This document shows, piece by piece, positions 1 to 11,739 of a stretch of 64,000 nt of DNA. The DNA comes from Hydractinia symbiolongicarpus (lineage: Eukaryota > Cnidaria > Hydrozoa > Anthoathecata > Hydractiniidae). Position numbers and translations under genes: made by a program. The DNA is taken from contig NC_079885.1 in NCBI RefSeq assembly GCF_029227915.1, positions 10,343,001 to 10,407,000 on the forward strand, given 5' to 3'. How positions within the stretch are numbered: position 1 is the stretch's first letter; the number at the start of each line of letters is the position of its first letter. The notes below the pieces were generated by a model that did no database searches, was not told the origin of the DNA, and saw nothing but the letters and a program-made list of their open reading frames with translations.

Positions 1-2
1 GA

Positions 3-126
3 TGCAGAATGTTTGATTTGGTTTATTTGTATGTAAAATTGGCTATAGATACAGTGTGTTTATTTTTGATTTGTTTTTCACTTGGAATCATCTACACAGC
101 TGTATCTGTTTCCACAAACAATAAAG
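3..126 (+). CDS. possible 5'-partial exon with a membrane segment
   Basis: The frame is open from the window edge and ends at a strong splice donor (AAAG|GTAAGAG, intron from 127). It encodes a hydrophobic stretch of about 30 residues (roughly LVYLYVKLAIDTVCLFLICF and onward), like one transmembrane helix, followed by a polar tail. A later candidate terminal exon near 1029-1102 follows a pyrimidine-rich tract and an AG, but its phase does not match this donor. The family is not recognised, and this may be chance. Confidence 0.22.
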
Positions 127-1620
127 GTAAGAGAAAAAGTTCATCGAAATTACGTAAACAAAACAGCGCACAGATCATTTTTTTGAGCAAAGGTACTTAG
201 AATGAATAACACAAATAACCACTTTTTTATTAATTCTTTCTCGGTAGTTTTATTAACTACTGCTTCAAATAATTCAATTCTTAACTCGAGTACCCTTATC
301 AATAAATCTCAGACAGTAATTTTGTCAACGTCACTAAAAGCAAACTTTATCACAGTTCTTTTAATAATTTATTACCATACAAGAAATTACAAGACAATAA
401 GTCAATGTCTCGCTCAAGCAAAACTTCTCAGATGCCATGTATCCACATTCTGCCAGATAAAAATAAAGAGCTCGATGAAAAAATCCTCTTTGGAGATATT
501 CATTGTTTACATAAGTTTCTTTTTCGTTGTTATAAAAAGTTGAAGATATTGTGGAATACATTACCATCATGCTGAATGGCAAAGCGTGAAGTAAGCACAA
601 ATGGAAGATTAAAATAAAATGTAAAAAACACTTCTCATCATCGCACAAGATAATCAAGATAATGACAGTTTTAACAATGCGATACTATAGTGTTCAGCAG
701 TTAAATTTGCAGGAACAAATTTGTAAAAATTATTACTTTGATTTTATGCTAATTAAACCTCTTATCTTCTTTTTCGTGGTGGAACGTGATACAGTATCTT
801 AAACATATCATTCTTTATTACCCGTCCTCCCCCCCCCACAAAATAAAAAAAAAAATAATAATAATAAAAAAATAAAATATAAAAATAAAAGCAGTCAAAG
901 AAATTCAATATTATTCGTTGATTTAACGTCATATCCATATGGTGCAGCTTAACTTTTTCAACTCAAATTATGTTTGCAAAATATCTAAGGTTTTTTATTA
1001 TTTTTACAACGGGCTGTGTATGTTCCAGGCACTACAAGTTTATCTTCCAATTTCCTGTGAACAGTTGGAAGGTTGGATGGAAGACCTAGAACTTCTTCTG
1101 TAACATGGAGATAAAGATGAAACAGATGAAGTTAACACTAAGCCCCCTGTCTAAAAACCTTCAGAATTTAATAACGGTATTTTACTCAACAAAATTAAAA
1201 TTTAACTTAACAATTAGTGTTATTTAGTGTCATACAGTCAGTTTATTGTCAGTATTACTTCTGAAATAAAAACTTATGTGCTGGTTTTACAAAGGTTAGC
1301 ATGCGAGTTTAGTTCATGACCGCCTAAATTCATCACACAACAGATGTTGAAAAACAGATTAACGGACACAATACAAAGTTTATATTCACACTATAAACAA
1401 TTTCACCCTGACAATTATTAGTTAGGAGAACGACATGACTGTATTGTATGTCGTTCTCCTTAAAATTATTTATTAATAGGAACACAATATAGTCACTCAT
1501 AAAACATATCGTGTCCCAGATTGAACAAGCAGTTAGCAGACCAAAATTCAAGGCTATAAAACAGCGCAATAATTAAAATCGAATTGAAGATGTAATTACT
1601 ACATTCTAACGTGCAGTGTT
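127..1620. other. non-coding stretch
   Basis: No convincing gene is seen. It holds an A-rich low-complexity patch (about 838-890) next to a C-run (826-838), a possible short terminal exon after a splice-acceptor-like site at about 1028, and a perfect 13-bp inverted repeat at 1424-1460, listed separately. Confidence 0.5.
1424..1460. repeat. short perfect hairpin
   Basis: The sequence AGGAGAACGACAT (1424-1436) is followed after an 11-base loop by its exact reverse complement (1448-1460). A transcript would form a 13-bp stem. No flanking gene explains it. It is shorter than a typical microRNA precursor. Confidence 0.6.
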
Positions 1621-1639
1621 AAGCAACAAACATGCACTA

Positions 1640-1790
1640 TATAGAGGTCTGTCTACACTACGTAAAAATAAAATCCGCACACTCGCCAGTTCCTATAATA
1701 ATAGTCGTACTCTGTCTGTTTCTGCGCAAAATGGTACCTCAAGTAGCAGGAAACGCAAAATACGGTAGATAAAGGACGGGCTGACGTGAC
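1640..1790. repeat. degenerate Helentron/HINE-like fragment
   Basis: Phrases such as TCTGTCTGTTTCTGCGCAAA, an ATGGTA motif, CGCAAAATACGGTA and AAAGGACGGGC follow the same order as in the better copy at 7338-7497. This copy is partial and lacks the terminal palindrome. Confidence 0.4.
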
Positions 1791-1799
1791 GTTTTAATT

Positions 1800-4700
1800 T
1801 CCGTTAAGAATATTACAAAACACCACTGTTCATATTCATTGATTAAAACAGATTTGCAAATAATATTACAAAGCAAGGGTAAGCATTATGCGGGTGCCTT
1901 TGATCAGAAAATGTGTATTAATCTCTAGTATAATTCGCATCTACTAAATTGTATGTTTTACTAAACCTCCTATATAGTTTTATTTCGTACAAGCTGTATT
2001 TGTTTGTTTGTTTGTTTATTTTACATGTGACATGACCATATCACAGACATTTATTGCTAACATATTTTCATGATACAATTATAACTCATTAATTGTCATC
2101 AACAATGATAAAATGAACTTAATTAACGTAACGTGATTTCTATTTCTGCTCTGTGTAAATCATTCGTTACTAAATAAACCCCTGGTACGAGAATGCCGAT
2201 ACTTTTTATTCAAAAAATTTCTTTTTACTTGCAAGAAGCCAAAACAATATTATTTTTTTTTATGCTCACTTACAATATTAGCTATTTCCATGACGGCTGA
2301 AGTTATATGTTTACAACTTGTGATTTTATGACTCATTGATTGATGTCAACAACGATGATGAAGTGAATTTAATTATTGTAACGTGATTTTTATTTTTGCA
2401 TCACAAAGTGCAGCGTTATTAAAATTACGCAATTAAAAATGGCTTATGTAAAATAGTTTCTATCGATATAATTCACACGGTCTTAAATGTTTCTAGCGTT
2501 TTCTTATTTTCGTGTATACTAAATAAATTGTAACGTAGCAGACAAAAAACTGCAAGTTCACAAATTAATAAGTTGTTTTTATTATTCCCAACTATCAGGA
2601 CATTTAAACATTCAAGTTTTCTTCGTTACAAAACAAGAGTTTTCTTCGACAAACCAGTTGAATGTGACATATCTTTTTTCTTTATTTAAAGGAAGTTTTC
2701 CAGCAGTGCTACCATTATGCGTTTTTCCATCGTAGGAGTAAATGCTGCTCGACTTTATCACAAGTAGTCTTTGCGTTTAATTGTCACATATTTCTGAATA
2801 CGAAGGTGGAGGGTCATCCAGGAGAGTTAGATTTATTGGTGTGTTGGTGTTTTGGTATTTTGGTTGGTCATTTGTCCCTGTATGCGTTACGCCACAATTT
2901 CTGTCTCGGTATAGGGTGGCAATGATGGAAAATCAATATTTACCTGTTGTTGTAAATGATCTAAAAGCAATAATCATAAATAATGAAATGCCTTAAAAAT
3001 TTATCATTTCTTTTCGCAACAACTTCATTCAAGGTTTAAGCAGGTAAAAGTAAAATTGTACATAAAACTGTTACTACGGTAAACATTTTACCATTTGTTG
3101 CTGTTTCTTTACGTAAGAGCTTTCCTAAAGTGACACTGTATGATAATGCAAGCATTGACAGTACCATCTCAACTATTCCACAAATTACCAAAGCTGAATA
3201 AAATACGATCCCTTCATTTCGGTCCTTTAACCAGGTTCCACGTTGGTAATAACTAAAAATGTCAACAAATTACTCTCATTATATTCAGCAACCCTATTTC
3301 GACTTGGAAAACCAACTGGTCTTGGAGAAAGAAATCTTGGAGAAAGATATGCTTACTTTTAATATTCAATCAGTTTATTGTCTTTATCAAAATCCAGAAA
3401 TTATGACCTTTCTATTTTGCTAAAACTACTTATTTTAGTATTGTTCTGAAAGGTAAAAAGAGCTTATGTCATTTTTTTATCAGTCTAGTGTCGAATGTTA
3501 TCGAACAGAAAATATAAATTTTGATACAAAAACCTATATACTGTTTACATTTTACAGAGATTATAGTCTTCCCGATTTTTTAACTTTAAACATATAAACG
3601 AGGAAACTTTCTCACATAATTTCATAGAAAAATAAGAATTTCACTTCAAAAGGATCATATTTTGAATTATTTAAAGAAAAAATACATCAGTTGAAAATAA
3701 TGTAGTTGTAGCCAATGAAACTGATTTTGTGAAATTTTTGATGACACCATCTGAAATATCTTCCTAATTTTTTTCTCAACTTTAATTGATCTGCGAAATA
3801 CTAACTCCCTACTAAAGTCAGTAGCGTTGTAGCTAAACGGAAAGATACTCAGAGAGAACCAAATGGTCACCCCAAATCTCTTTACCCGCCTACCACCTCC
3901 CCCTGCGCTATTTAACCCCAAGGAACTGTGTTAACAGCAAATTGATCATAAAGTCAAATAATCTAACCTTACACCTGGAGCAGCAACACAAGCAACAATA
4001 CATGACTCCAATGCGGTTATTATGTTTAATACGATATAAAGTTTTAATAATCTCAATAGATATAACCTTGAACCATTATTCAGCATTCTACGACATTTTG
4101 TTAGACATTGTCCCAACACTGCTGTTACCAATATACAAACACCAACAAAAAAAGGCAAGTGGCCAAAAACATTGTCCAGTACAAAATAAAGAACGATGCC
4201 AATGGATAGTGACGTCACACTGGTTACAACTTTAAAATAGGCTTAAAGATAAAAATAAAATAATAACAATAAAGTTATGTTTTACAAAATAATTTTTAAA
4301 TGTGTATTATTAGATTTAAAGAGGATAGAACTGAGTATCAGGTATAATTTGTGGAACTTTCAATCCAAAATCTGGACAAACATTAATATACTACTTCTAC
4401 ACAACTTCTCTAAATTCCTTTACAAGATATTAACTATATTTTTTTTATGGCAGGTTATATGTTTCAAGTGAGATAGATTATAAAATCATCACAGGGTTTT
4501 GATTCTTATTTATCATATTTTTATACTATAAATCATATGAAATTGAAGTGAAGTCAAATGTTGCAACCTTAAAATGTCCCATATTAATCAGGAATATACA
4601 ATCATTTTGAGTTTTACAATCAAAAGCTAACTTAAACACAATAATGTAAACATTGATGCAACAATGTATCTATTAAATCACAGAGGTATACACTTGCTAT

Positions 4701-6330
4701 GAATTGCCGAAGGCTTTGTATTTGCAAAACGTCTAACAGGAGGTTGGCACAATCTACATTTTACTCAATGAGCGCTGGACACTATGCAATGATCAAGATG
4801 TTTGTTTGAATTGAGAAAGTTTTGCATTTTTAAACCTTCTAACACCAAACAAGTAAATATTTGTAAATAGAGAACGGCAAAAGACACAAAATAATACCAC
4901 AAGCAACGTTTTTTATTTGGTCTCGGCTTATTTAGATAGAACGTTTAAGTAATGGATTTGCACGTAAAAAAATAACATTACCTCAGTAAAATTTACCAAT
5001 CACAATATTGTGATTAGAAATGTTAATAAAACCAGAGTGAAATCTTTGCACATTGAAGCAAGAAATAAAAAATTAGAAATTGGAAATACTTACAAAAATT
5101 AACAATGTATTCTAGCAATTTATGAGCAGTGTTAGGACATGAAATTCGCCTACTAAATATATGTGGCATGTTCCACGATAAACAGCACTTTCTCTAATGT
5201 GATAAACTGTATAAGCAAATTCTTATATGCGTCAATGTTAAGCTATAAATAATTAGTGTTACCACATTTTTGTTGTCTTCAAATTACTTCCTACTTATCT
5301 ATATATTAATGGGTTTGATTGGTTTATTTTAGTATATACTTTTGTTTAATCAACCACTTGGTTTAAATTAGTTATTCTGTGTCCTACTTAGATTCAATGT
5401 CTTTTTTTTTACTTCCTGCTCAAACGACTGCTATCTTTTACCAAAACTTAGCTTGAATAACTTCTTTCCCAGTTCCTATTGCATTATCAGCAATAAGAGA
5501 AACATAAAGACCTGTTAATATCCTGTCAATATGACAACAGGTATTGACAATCAAATTAAAGGATGTTTCTTGTTCCGTTCTATTCCGTTCCGATGGGCTT
5601 TGCTCTTAAGTGGAAATCTAGCTTAATCAGATAAGATATATTGATCGAATGTAGATAAGACTTCTTATTTATATCATATTTATCAATGCAAAAATCGTAC
5701 GTTCATTCATTAGACTAATGGAAGCAGCTGGTATAGATCTTTTATAAAGCTACCTTTGATACGGGAGTTAGGCTAAGTATGAATATAATTTTTTTTTAGC
5801 AAATAAAAGGTCTTTAGAAAGTGGTTGTTTATACCTATGGTAAACAAAACTGGCTTGCCGCGTTGTTAGCTACCGGTGTCTACCATTTTGGTTTTTTGCT
5901 TGCAGTTGCGCATTGTTGAATAAAGAAAGTCATGGACATTCCCTGGAAAGAACACTAGAGTAATTTTTTGTTTATAACTTTCGCATATATAAGTTTGACG
6001 ACTGCAATAGTTATGAAAACGCTAACATATCACTTTATATCAAGCAATTTGTTTAAGGAAATGTAAGATAGAATTTTGAAAGTTGTTATATATCAATTGT
6101 TAATTTGCCAGGATTAAGAAATTCCATTATGAGCTGATCAACTTTTTACAGCTCTTTTTTTGATGATGTTTTGGTAAAGTTATCAAGTCATAGATTGACT
6201 ATAAACTTTCAGATGCGACGAAAAGCGGAATTATATATATATTATGTATATATACTTTATATAATAAAAACTGAACGTAATATGCGAAATAGTATAAAAT
6301 ATAGTGAATGAGACACGTATATATTTATTG
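1800..6330. other. non-coding stretch, no gene recognised
   Basis: AT-rich sequence with scattered short open frames of 60-100 codons that lack recognisable domains, splice context or codon bias. The overlapping open frames on both strands at 3942-4235 look like chance. There is a (TA)-rich patch near 6232-6265. Confidence 0.5.
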
Positions 6331-6365
6331 AATATATTTCAGCTCTTGCGAGTCTTCATCAGAAA
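6331..6365 (-). ncRNA. hammerhead-ribozyme-like motif (diverged)
   Basis: Reading the minus strand, CTGATGA (complement of 6356-6362) is followed by a stem-loop, AGACTC-GCAA-GAGCT, that pairs with one bulged A, and then by GAAAT (6336-6340). This is the order of the hammerhead catalytic core (CUGAUGA, stem II, GAAA). The base after GAAA is U rather than the usual C, and helices I and III are not obvious. Such motifs are known from the terminal repeats of Penelope-like retroelements. No Penelope coding sequence is adjacent, so this is probably a fossil. Confidence 0.4.
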
Positions 6366-6419
6366 TCACTACTAGTCAACTAATCAATAGTTTTATTATA
6401 TATTTTGGTACAAAAACAT

Positions 6420-7330
6420 TTTCAATCAATTTTGTATGAACGTTGGTGACTTTTTTTTAAAGAAAAAAAGGAACCAAAAACAATGTTTAATATACCTATT
6501 TTTTTAAAAAAGATATTGTGGAATTTTTAAATGTCTTAGAGGGAACCACTGCGGACTATAAAGATGGAAATCTATTCAAGAATATAACGGATCTGATCGG
6601 TTCGGAAAATTGTGATATCTAGAATCAGATGGATAGATAAATCTCCTCAGGCAAAGTGAAAGTTGAAATTCTTTAAACCTTTCTTGCAGACAGGAACGTC
6701 AATTTTGTTAAAACACAAGATCAGAATAGCCAATCAAATAAAGTATTATTCTTGTTCTACTCAAATTCCTTATCTTTTTGAGTTGGCATTTCTCTTCAGC
6801 AGATTCAATAATACGCATCTAAGAAGAAAGAAAATAGAGAGCAAATTTCTTTACTGAAGTAAATTATTGTAGACGTCGGCAGGGTATACTTTGGTGGCCC
6901 GCGCGTTTATAGTTCCATGATACGAACGTTGAACGAACTAAACTAGTACATTTATATCATTGTCTACCCATTCGATAAATTGATTATTTAGTTAACACTG
7001 ACTGGACTTGAATGTTTTTTGCATTTAGCTATAGCGAGTAGCAGTTGAGGTTACCAGAGAAATTCGAATTCGTATTCCAAAACTTAATCTGAGTCTCGAT
7101 TCATTTTTGTCGTTGTAGATCCGCAAAAGAAACGGTAAAACCCATATCTCAATGCCTTTGTTGATTATCAAAAATTAAATATTTAGCTAAAGTTTTAAAT
7201 ATGGACATTTGGTGCATTTTTGTAATCGACACTGATGTTAACAATCGTACTGTTACAAGTCCATTGACGTATCATATTAGAGTTTTTACTTGATCTTACT
7301 TTAACATGTGATAATTGTAGCTATACTTGA
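6420..7330. other. non-coding stretch
   Basis: No gene recognised; one 64-codon open frame at 6663-6857 shows no domain. Confidence 0.45.
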
Positions 7331-7337
7331 AGGAGCA

Positions 7338-7497
7338 AAAGGGTGTCTGTCTGTGTGTCTGTGTGTCTGTATGTCTGTCCGTCTGTCTGTGACGTGACGC
7401 AAAATGGTAGCTTAGCTGCGCAATAGCGAGAAGCACGCAATGCGGTATAAAAAGAACGGGCGAACCCGTGGATTTTCCACGGGCTAACGACTAGTAC
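7338..7497 (-). mobile_element. Helentron/HINE-like non-autonomous element, short copy
   Basis: It starts with a TGTC/TCTG microsatellite (about 7341-7391). A conserved body follows (GCAAAATGGTA, CAATGCGGTATAAAAAG), then a near-terminal palindrome CCCGTGG-ATTTT-CCACGGG (7465-7483), and it ends in CTAACGACTAGT. The reverse complement of this end matches the left edge of the larger element at 22893. A microsatellite plus a hairpin about 10 bases from the end, with no protein, fits Helentron-associated elements; that class assignment is inferred from structure only. Confidence 0.5.
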
Positions 7498-7869
7498 AGT
7501 TTTAATTTATCAATAGAAGTGAAAAACTGATTGGATTTTTATCTAGACGCCAACTAGAGGTACCTACTGAGAAAACTAAAGTGAAGCAGGTGTGTTGTTT
7601 AGAGTTTCTGGTAAAGAGTTAAATATATGTGTAACGATTCTTTAGCCGTGCTAACTTTCAGAACTCAACTTTTCCATAAAAAAATTAGTTCCTTGTTAGT
7701 TCCTTGTTGTGTCTTAAGCTTGAACAGGTTTTCCTTGCGCATATTTTTTTATGAGAATATACTCTGAATATGGTCAGAAGTTAAGAATATGTCAAAGCTT
7801 GATAGTTTGTTCCAAATCTAAAAATTTGTTTGATGCAATTTGATTATAAAAGTTTACTTTCCTACCGCA

Positions 7870-8332
7870 TACATTAGGGAACGACAATTTTCAAACGGAA
7901 GAACTTTCGAATTTTTTTTGTCCGAAAAATATTTCCGTCTGAAATTTGTGTCTGCCGAAAGTTTTTTTGTCCAAAAGTTTTTGGTTCTTCTAATTTTTTT
8001 TAAAAAAGGACCAGTGCATAGAAACTATATATAGGGTAATCAGAAAGTAAATGAAAACTACAGCTTTTGATGAACTTATTATTTTCGTTATTTTAAGAAC
8101 TAGGTTAGGCTCTTGAATCCTGAAGACCCTTGTACACTACAAATGCTTCTAGCCTTCTTTTTGTGTCATCCTTCGTAATGATTACTTTTGAAATTGGGAT
8201 TAAATTTGTCCAAAAGACTTCCCCATTTTACTTTGTAAATCTTGTCCAACAATTTTTCTGCTGAAATAAAAAATTGCGTCCGAACGTTTTTCCGTCGAAG
8301 TTTTTCCGCTGAAAATTTTAATTTTAATATAG
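7870..8332. mobile_element. short inverted-repeat DNA element, copy 1
   Basis: The left edge TACATTAGGGAACGACAATT and the right edge (complement ending near 8332) belong to the family whose cleaner copy lies at 12905-13909. Internal phrases GTCTGCCGAAAGTTTTT and GTCCGAACGTTTTTCCG recur in both. This copy lacks most of the Penelope fragment found in copy 2 but keeps a short shared segment (TCCTGAAGACCC, then ACACTACAAATGCTTCTAG), so it looks like an internally deleted derivative. Confidence 0.6.
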
Positions 8333-8956
8333 TAAACTGAACTACTTTATTCGTCCAAAGCAACAATAAAGGAGCCGTAACATATAGCAGAATTTCCCAT
8401 TAGCTATAACAAATTATAGCAAGCTTATGTTATTAACTTTTTGTTCAAACGGCATGGGTGAGAAAACTTTTCCTCGGGTGACAAAACACCGTGTGGTAAT
8501 TTTCTATTGTTTATATTGATAAGAATCTATTGTTTATTTTCGATAATTATGCCGAATCGACATAAACTTATCTCGCCTACCGAGAAAACTTCTGTTCATA
8601 TGGGAAAATGCATTACCCGCTTACCGAGATCTCGATCATGCGCACCCGAGACCTCGGTAGGCGGGTAAATGTTTTTCCTCATATAAACGCAGCTAAAATT
8701 TGTAAGAGTTAGTTAACAACCCGAGATCTCGACTTGATATCATGCTGAAACATTTACCCGGTTCCCAAGGAAATATTTCCCATATGAACAGCCCCTAAGG
8801 CATTTTTTATTTTCAGGCCATAGTCATGCTAAGAATATATATTAAGAATAATGAGAATGATATTTGTTAAAACGTTAGGAATATTCAGGCTGAAACAAAA
8901 AAAAACACACTATTCTTATGTAAGTAGCATGAACCTCTTTGAGAAGAGTGTTTATA
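8333..8956. repeat. foldback-type repeat region with CCGAG boxes
   Basis: An imperfect inverted repeat of about 36 bp occupies 8599-8634 and 8647-8683. Its arms contain TTACCGAGATCTCG and its counterpart CGAGACCTCGGTAGGCGGG. Related phrases recur at 8571-8583 and 8720-8800. No protein coding is seen; it is probably a non-autonomous element of unknown class. Confidence 0.45.
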
Positions 8957-9978
8957 CAGTTAACTCCCGGTAACTTGAACCTCCAACGGAGCAGAGAAAA
9001 CAGTTCGACTTAACGAATGTTCGACTTAAGTGAAACTCCCGTTAATTCAAACTTAGACAAAAATGAGATAATAATTCGAGTCAAGGCCTGGTTCAATATG
9101 GAATTTATAGGAAAAAATATCGAAAATATCCCATTAGTACTTGTGACTTCGACTGAAATCGTTTCTTACGTCAAAGGGTTCCATATCTATAAAAGTGTTT
9201 GGAAACCAGGGCTTCAAGAAAATGTTTTGTGGTGATATTAAAACAAACAACTCTGTGGACAAATATGCTGTCGCTGTTAAAAAGAATGGAAAAGTGATTG
9301 TCCATTTGCCGTTAGGGAAAAACGGAAAGTTTTCTAAAATGATATTTTATTTTCTACATGTCAATCCCTATGGAAAATGCGTTATCAATATTATTGCAAA
9401 AGCAGTAAGTCATCCAAGTGCCTTGCATTATCCAACTGTCAGGACAAAAGTGCATGGTGAACATTTTTAAAAAACGGAACTTGTAATTTAAAAGAGGACT
9501 GTAACTTGTAAGGGAAGAACTTTTGTTACGTGTAAGAATTTATTTTTTTTCTAACCTTTTTTTCCACCTCTCCAGCCATCCATATATCGCTTTGAAATTT
9601 GCAAGATCAAAACTTTTAACAAATTGAAGAGCCATCTCTTTTATTATACTGCCAACAAAAGGAACATTTTGGCTCCTTTGTAAAGAGAACCAATTAAGAA
9701 CAGCTTTTTCGAAATTTCTCGCTACAATACATACTAGTATTCATTTATCGAACATTTATTTTCTACTTAGACACTAAAAAGTTCGAGTTATCCGAAGAAA
9801 TTAACCTAAGGGGGACCAAAAAATGGTTTGAAAAAACGAGTGTTCGAGTTATCCGGAGTGCCAGTTAACGAATAGTTTTTATAAGGGAGTATTAAGAAAT
9901 GTCCAAGGAACCGTAGAAAACAGTTCGAGCAAATAACAGATTGAGTTAACCGGTGTTCGACTTACCGGAAGTCTACTG
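8957..9978 (+). mobile_element. decayed pogo/Tigger-like element carrying a HIRAN-like frame
   Basis: The left end CAGTTAACTCCCGGTAACTT and the reverse complement of the right end, CAGTAGACTTCCGGTAAGTC, are imperfect inverted repeats that begin with CAG, as in Tigger/pogo elements. A second block, CGAACTGTTTTCT, is shared about 45-60 bases inside both ends. A TA precedes the left end; the right flank reads CA, so the target duplication has decayed. No DDE transposase remains. The interior carries the broken reading frame described next. Confidence 0.6.
9017..9470 (+). pseudogene. HIRAN-like domain reading frame, frameshifted
   Basis: Two overlapping frames (9017-9235 and 9195-9470) continue one protein. 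The first ends ...VKGFHIYKSVWKPG; the second carries NNSVDKYAVAVKKNGKVIVH followed by LPLGKNGKF. The order of a G-x-x-x-Y-x-x-x-W segment, D-K-x-A-V-A-V, K-x-G-x-V and H-L-P resembles the HIRAN fold, whose members bind single-stranded 3' DNA ends, in which a conserved N-x-x-D-x-x-A-V-x-V is followed by G-x-x-x-G-x-x-P. A frameshift around 9215-9240 breaks it. The assignment rests on motif resemblance only. It lies within the pogo-like remnant, so it may be transposon cargo. Confidence 0.45.
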
Positions 9979-11690
9979 CAAGCTATTAAAAAGTAGTTTT
10001 CGTCGTACTGTTTTGAACACTATAGGGTGGGGGGAATATCTTAAAATTAACAAAATTTAAAAAAACTTAAATCAATGTTTACATCTGTCATTACGATCGT
10101 TTCAAACATATTTGATTCTTAAATTCGAAAACGCCGCAATGTTATCTCGCGCGGTACATTTGCGCTGTGTTCTTGATACGATAAAAGGACGATGATCTGA
10201 CCTGTTATGCTCTAGCATGTGACTATATTACATTGCTAAATTTAACTTTATATCTGTGTCGTATGAAAAGATTTTCTGCATAATTGCATTAAATAGTTTC
10301 AACGTTGTCAACTTTGATTTTTACATCCTGGAATGTGTGCTTCTACCAACCAAACTTTGCGAAACTAAGCTTTACATAGCAGAGTAATAAAAATTTGAGA
10401 TAAAAATGTATGCAAAAGGTCTGGAATGTTTTAATCATGATATTTATTTTACAAATATCAATGTGCGCAAAGTCACACAATACACCCTCTGGGAACTAAC
10501 ATGCACATAACTATCCTCGCCGAGACTCTTTTTTTCTTTTTTCTTATAACAATACCGTTATTAAGGTAGCTTGCCACCCTCGTAGAGATTCTACCAGGTA
10601 CTATAGATTCCTTCGTTGCTCCATCCTAGCTCAGTGCAAGACACTCCAAAATCACAAGCCCGTTGCTGGATATATTGCTGGTTAAAGGGTTTATTTAGAC
10701 GTCATAATCGTTCTGACCTAGTTAGTGATACGATAGAATCTTACGCATTTGAAACCATATATGGAACAGTTGCCAGCACGAAGCATAGGCAGCCAGAATG
10801 TAGATGCTCTATTGAGATTCCACAGGTCATGGTAGCGCAGTAGGTTGCAAAATTTAGTTAATCGGACCAGACACTAAAGGGATGGTTGCTCCACCTACTC
10901 ACCAACGACGTGCTACCGGAATATAATTCATAGTCAACAAATATATCGGGAAGTTTTGTCTTGAAGATGGCAACATCTTGTACCGTAAGTCATATGCCTT
11001 AAGGCAGATATTTTCCAGAGGTTAGTGCGGACTTTGCCTTTTACTTATGCTATATCGATCCGACCCCTATGGCTTAATTTAGCAGTATAGTAACAATGAC
11101 TCCGCCATTAGGAAGGTAGGTACCAATCTCAAAAAAAACTTTATCCGGATCCAGATAAGGAACGAGTTGTACAAAACCAAGGATATAGTGGCACATGTCA
11201 ACAAGGAAGCTGATGGAAAGGTGATGGTCTTTGTACTTAGGAAAGGTATCTATAGGCTCCGTTTAGGATTCAAGGTAGTTATCAACCGCCCAGTCTGGGA
11301 ACTTATTGGTCTACCTGAGCCTGGTGGTACGAGTTGGTTGTTTAATAAGTTGTTTAAAACCATATAGTTGTAGTACAGGGACAGATGTAGAATTCTTTTT
11401 ATATAAGTCACAATTTTTGCGAAGCAAAAAAAGAGCAGCTGTTTGCATAGCAAACCGCTGCGCGCTAAAATAGCTAGGTGTTTTAGGGGTGCTGTAAGCT
11501 GTAAGCCCATCAAAGTTTTTACTTTTTACGGCATCCTCAAGCGTTAACAGGCTAAAATTTCAATTTAAAAGTCCAATTTTCTCTTGCTCTTCGACGTGTA
11601 AAACCACTTTTTTGCGTTGATTTTGGAAAAAAAAAATTTGTTGTATGAAGTTAGAGGAAAATAAAAACAACTGTATGAATTATATATTAT
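9979..11690. other. unclassified, probably decayed repeat DNA
   Basis: The stretch 10560-11400 is richer in GC than its surroundings and has several interrupted plus-strand frames (10616-10843, 11167-11367), as expected for an old coding relic. No domain could be named. The rest shows nothing. Confidence 0.35.
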
Positions 11691-11736
11691 CAGACTGTTT
11701 CGCCCAATATCAGGGCTCATCAGCTTGCCTAGGCAA
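11691..11736 (-). ncRNA. hammerhead-ribozyme motif with intact core
   Basis: On the minus strand the core reads CTGATGA (complement of 11717-11723), then a perfect 4-bp helix II GCCC/GGGC closed by a seven-base loop, GAAAC (complement of 11697-11701) and AGTC. All conserved core positions of the hammerhead are present. The palindrome TTGCCTAGGCAA (complement of 11724-11735 region) sits immediately 5' of the core and may form helix I. Direct repeats of ATTATATATTAT flank the motif at about 11679 and 11749. Hammerheads of this kind are known in Penelope-like elements and in retrozymes. Peripheral helices were judged by eye only. Confidence 0.65.
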
Positions 11737-11739
11737 CAT

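Noticed and set aside
1021-1104. Short terminal exon after the AG at 1028, encoding YLPISCEQLEGWMEDLELLL and a stop
   Set aside because: Protein-like, but its phase does not join the donor at 126 and no other partner exon was found.
3942-4235. 97-codon plus-strand open frame overlapped by a 90-codon minus-strand frame
   Set aside because: No domain, no splice context, and open on both strands, which AT-rich non-coding DNA often shows.
7338-7400. Possible CRISPR-like or satellite array in the TGTC repeats
   Set aside because: It is a simple 4-base microsatellite without spacers, part of the HINE-like element.
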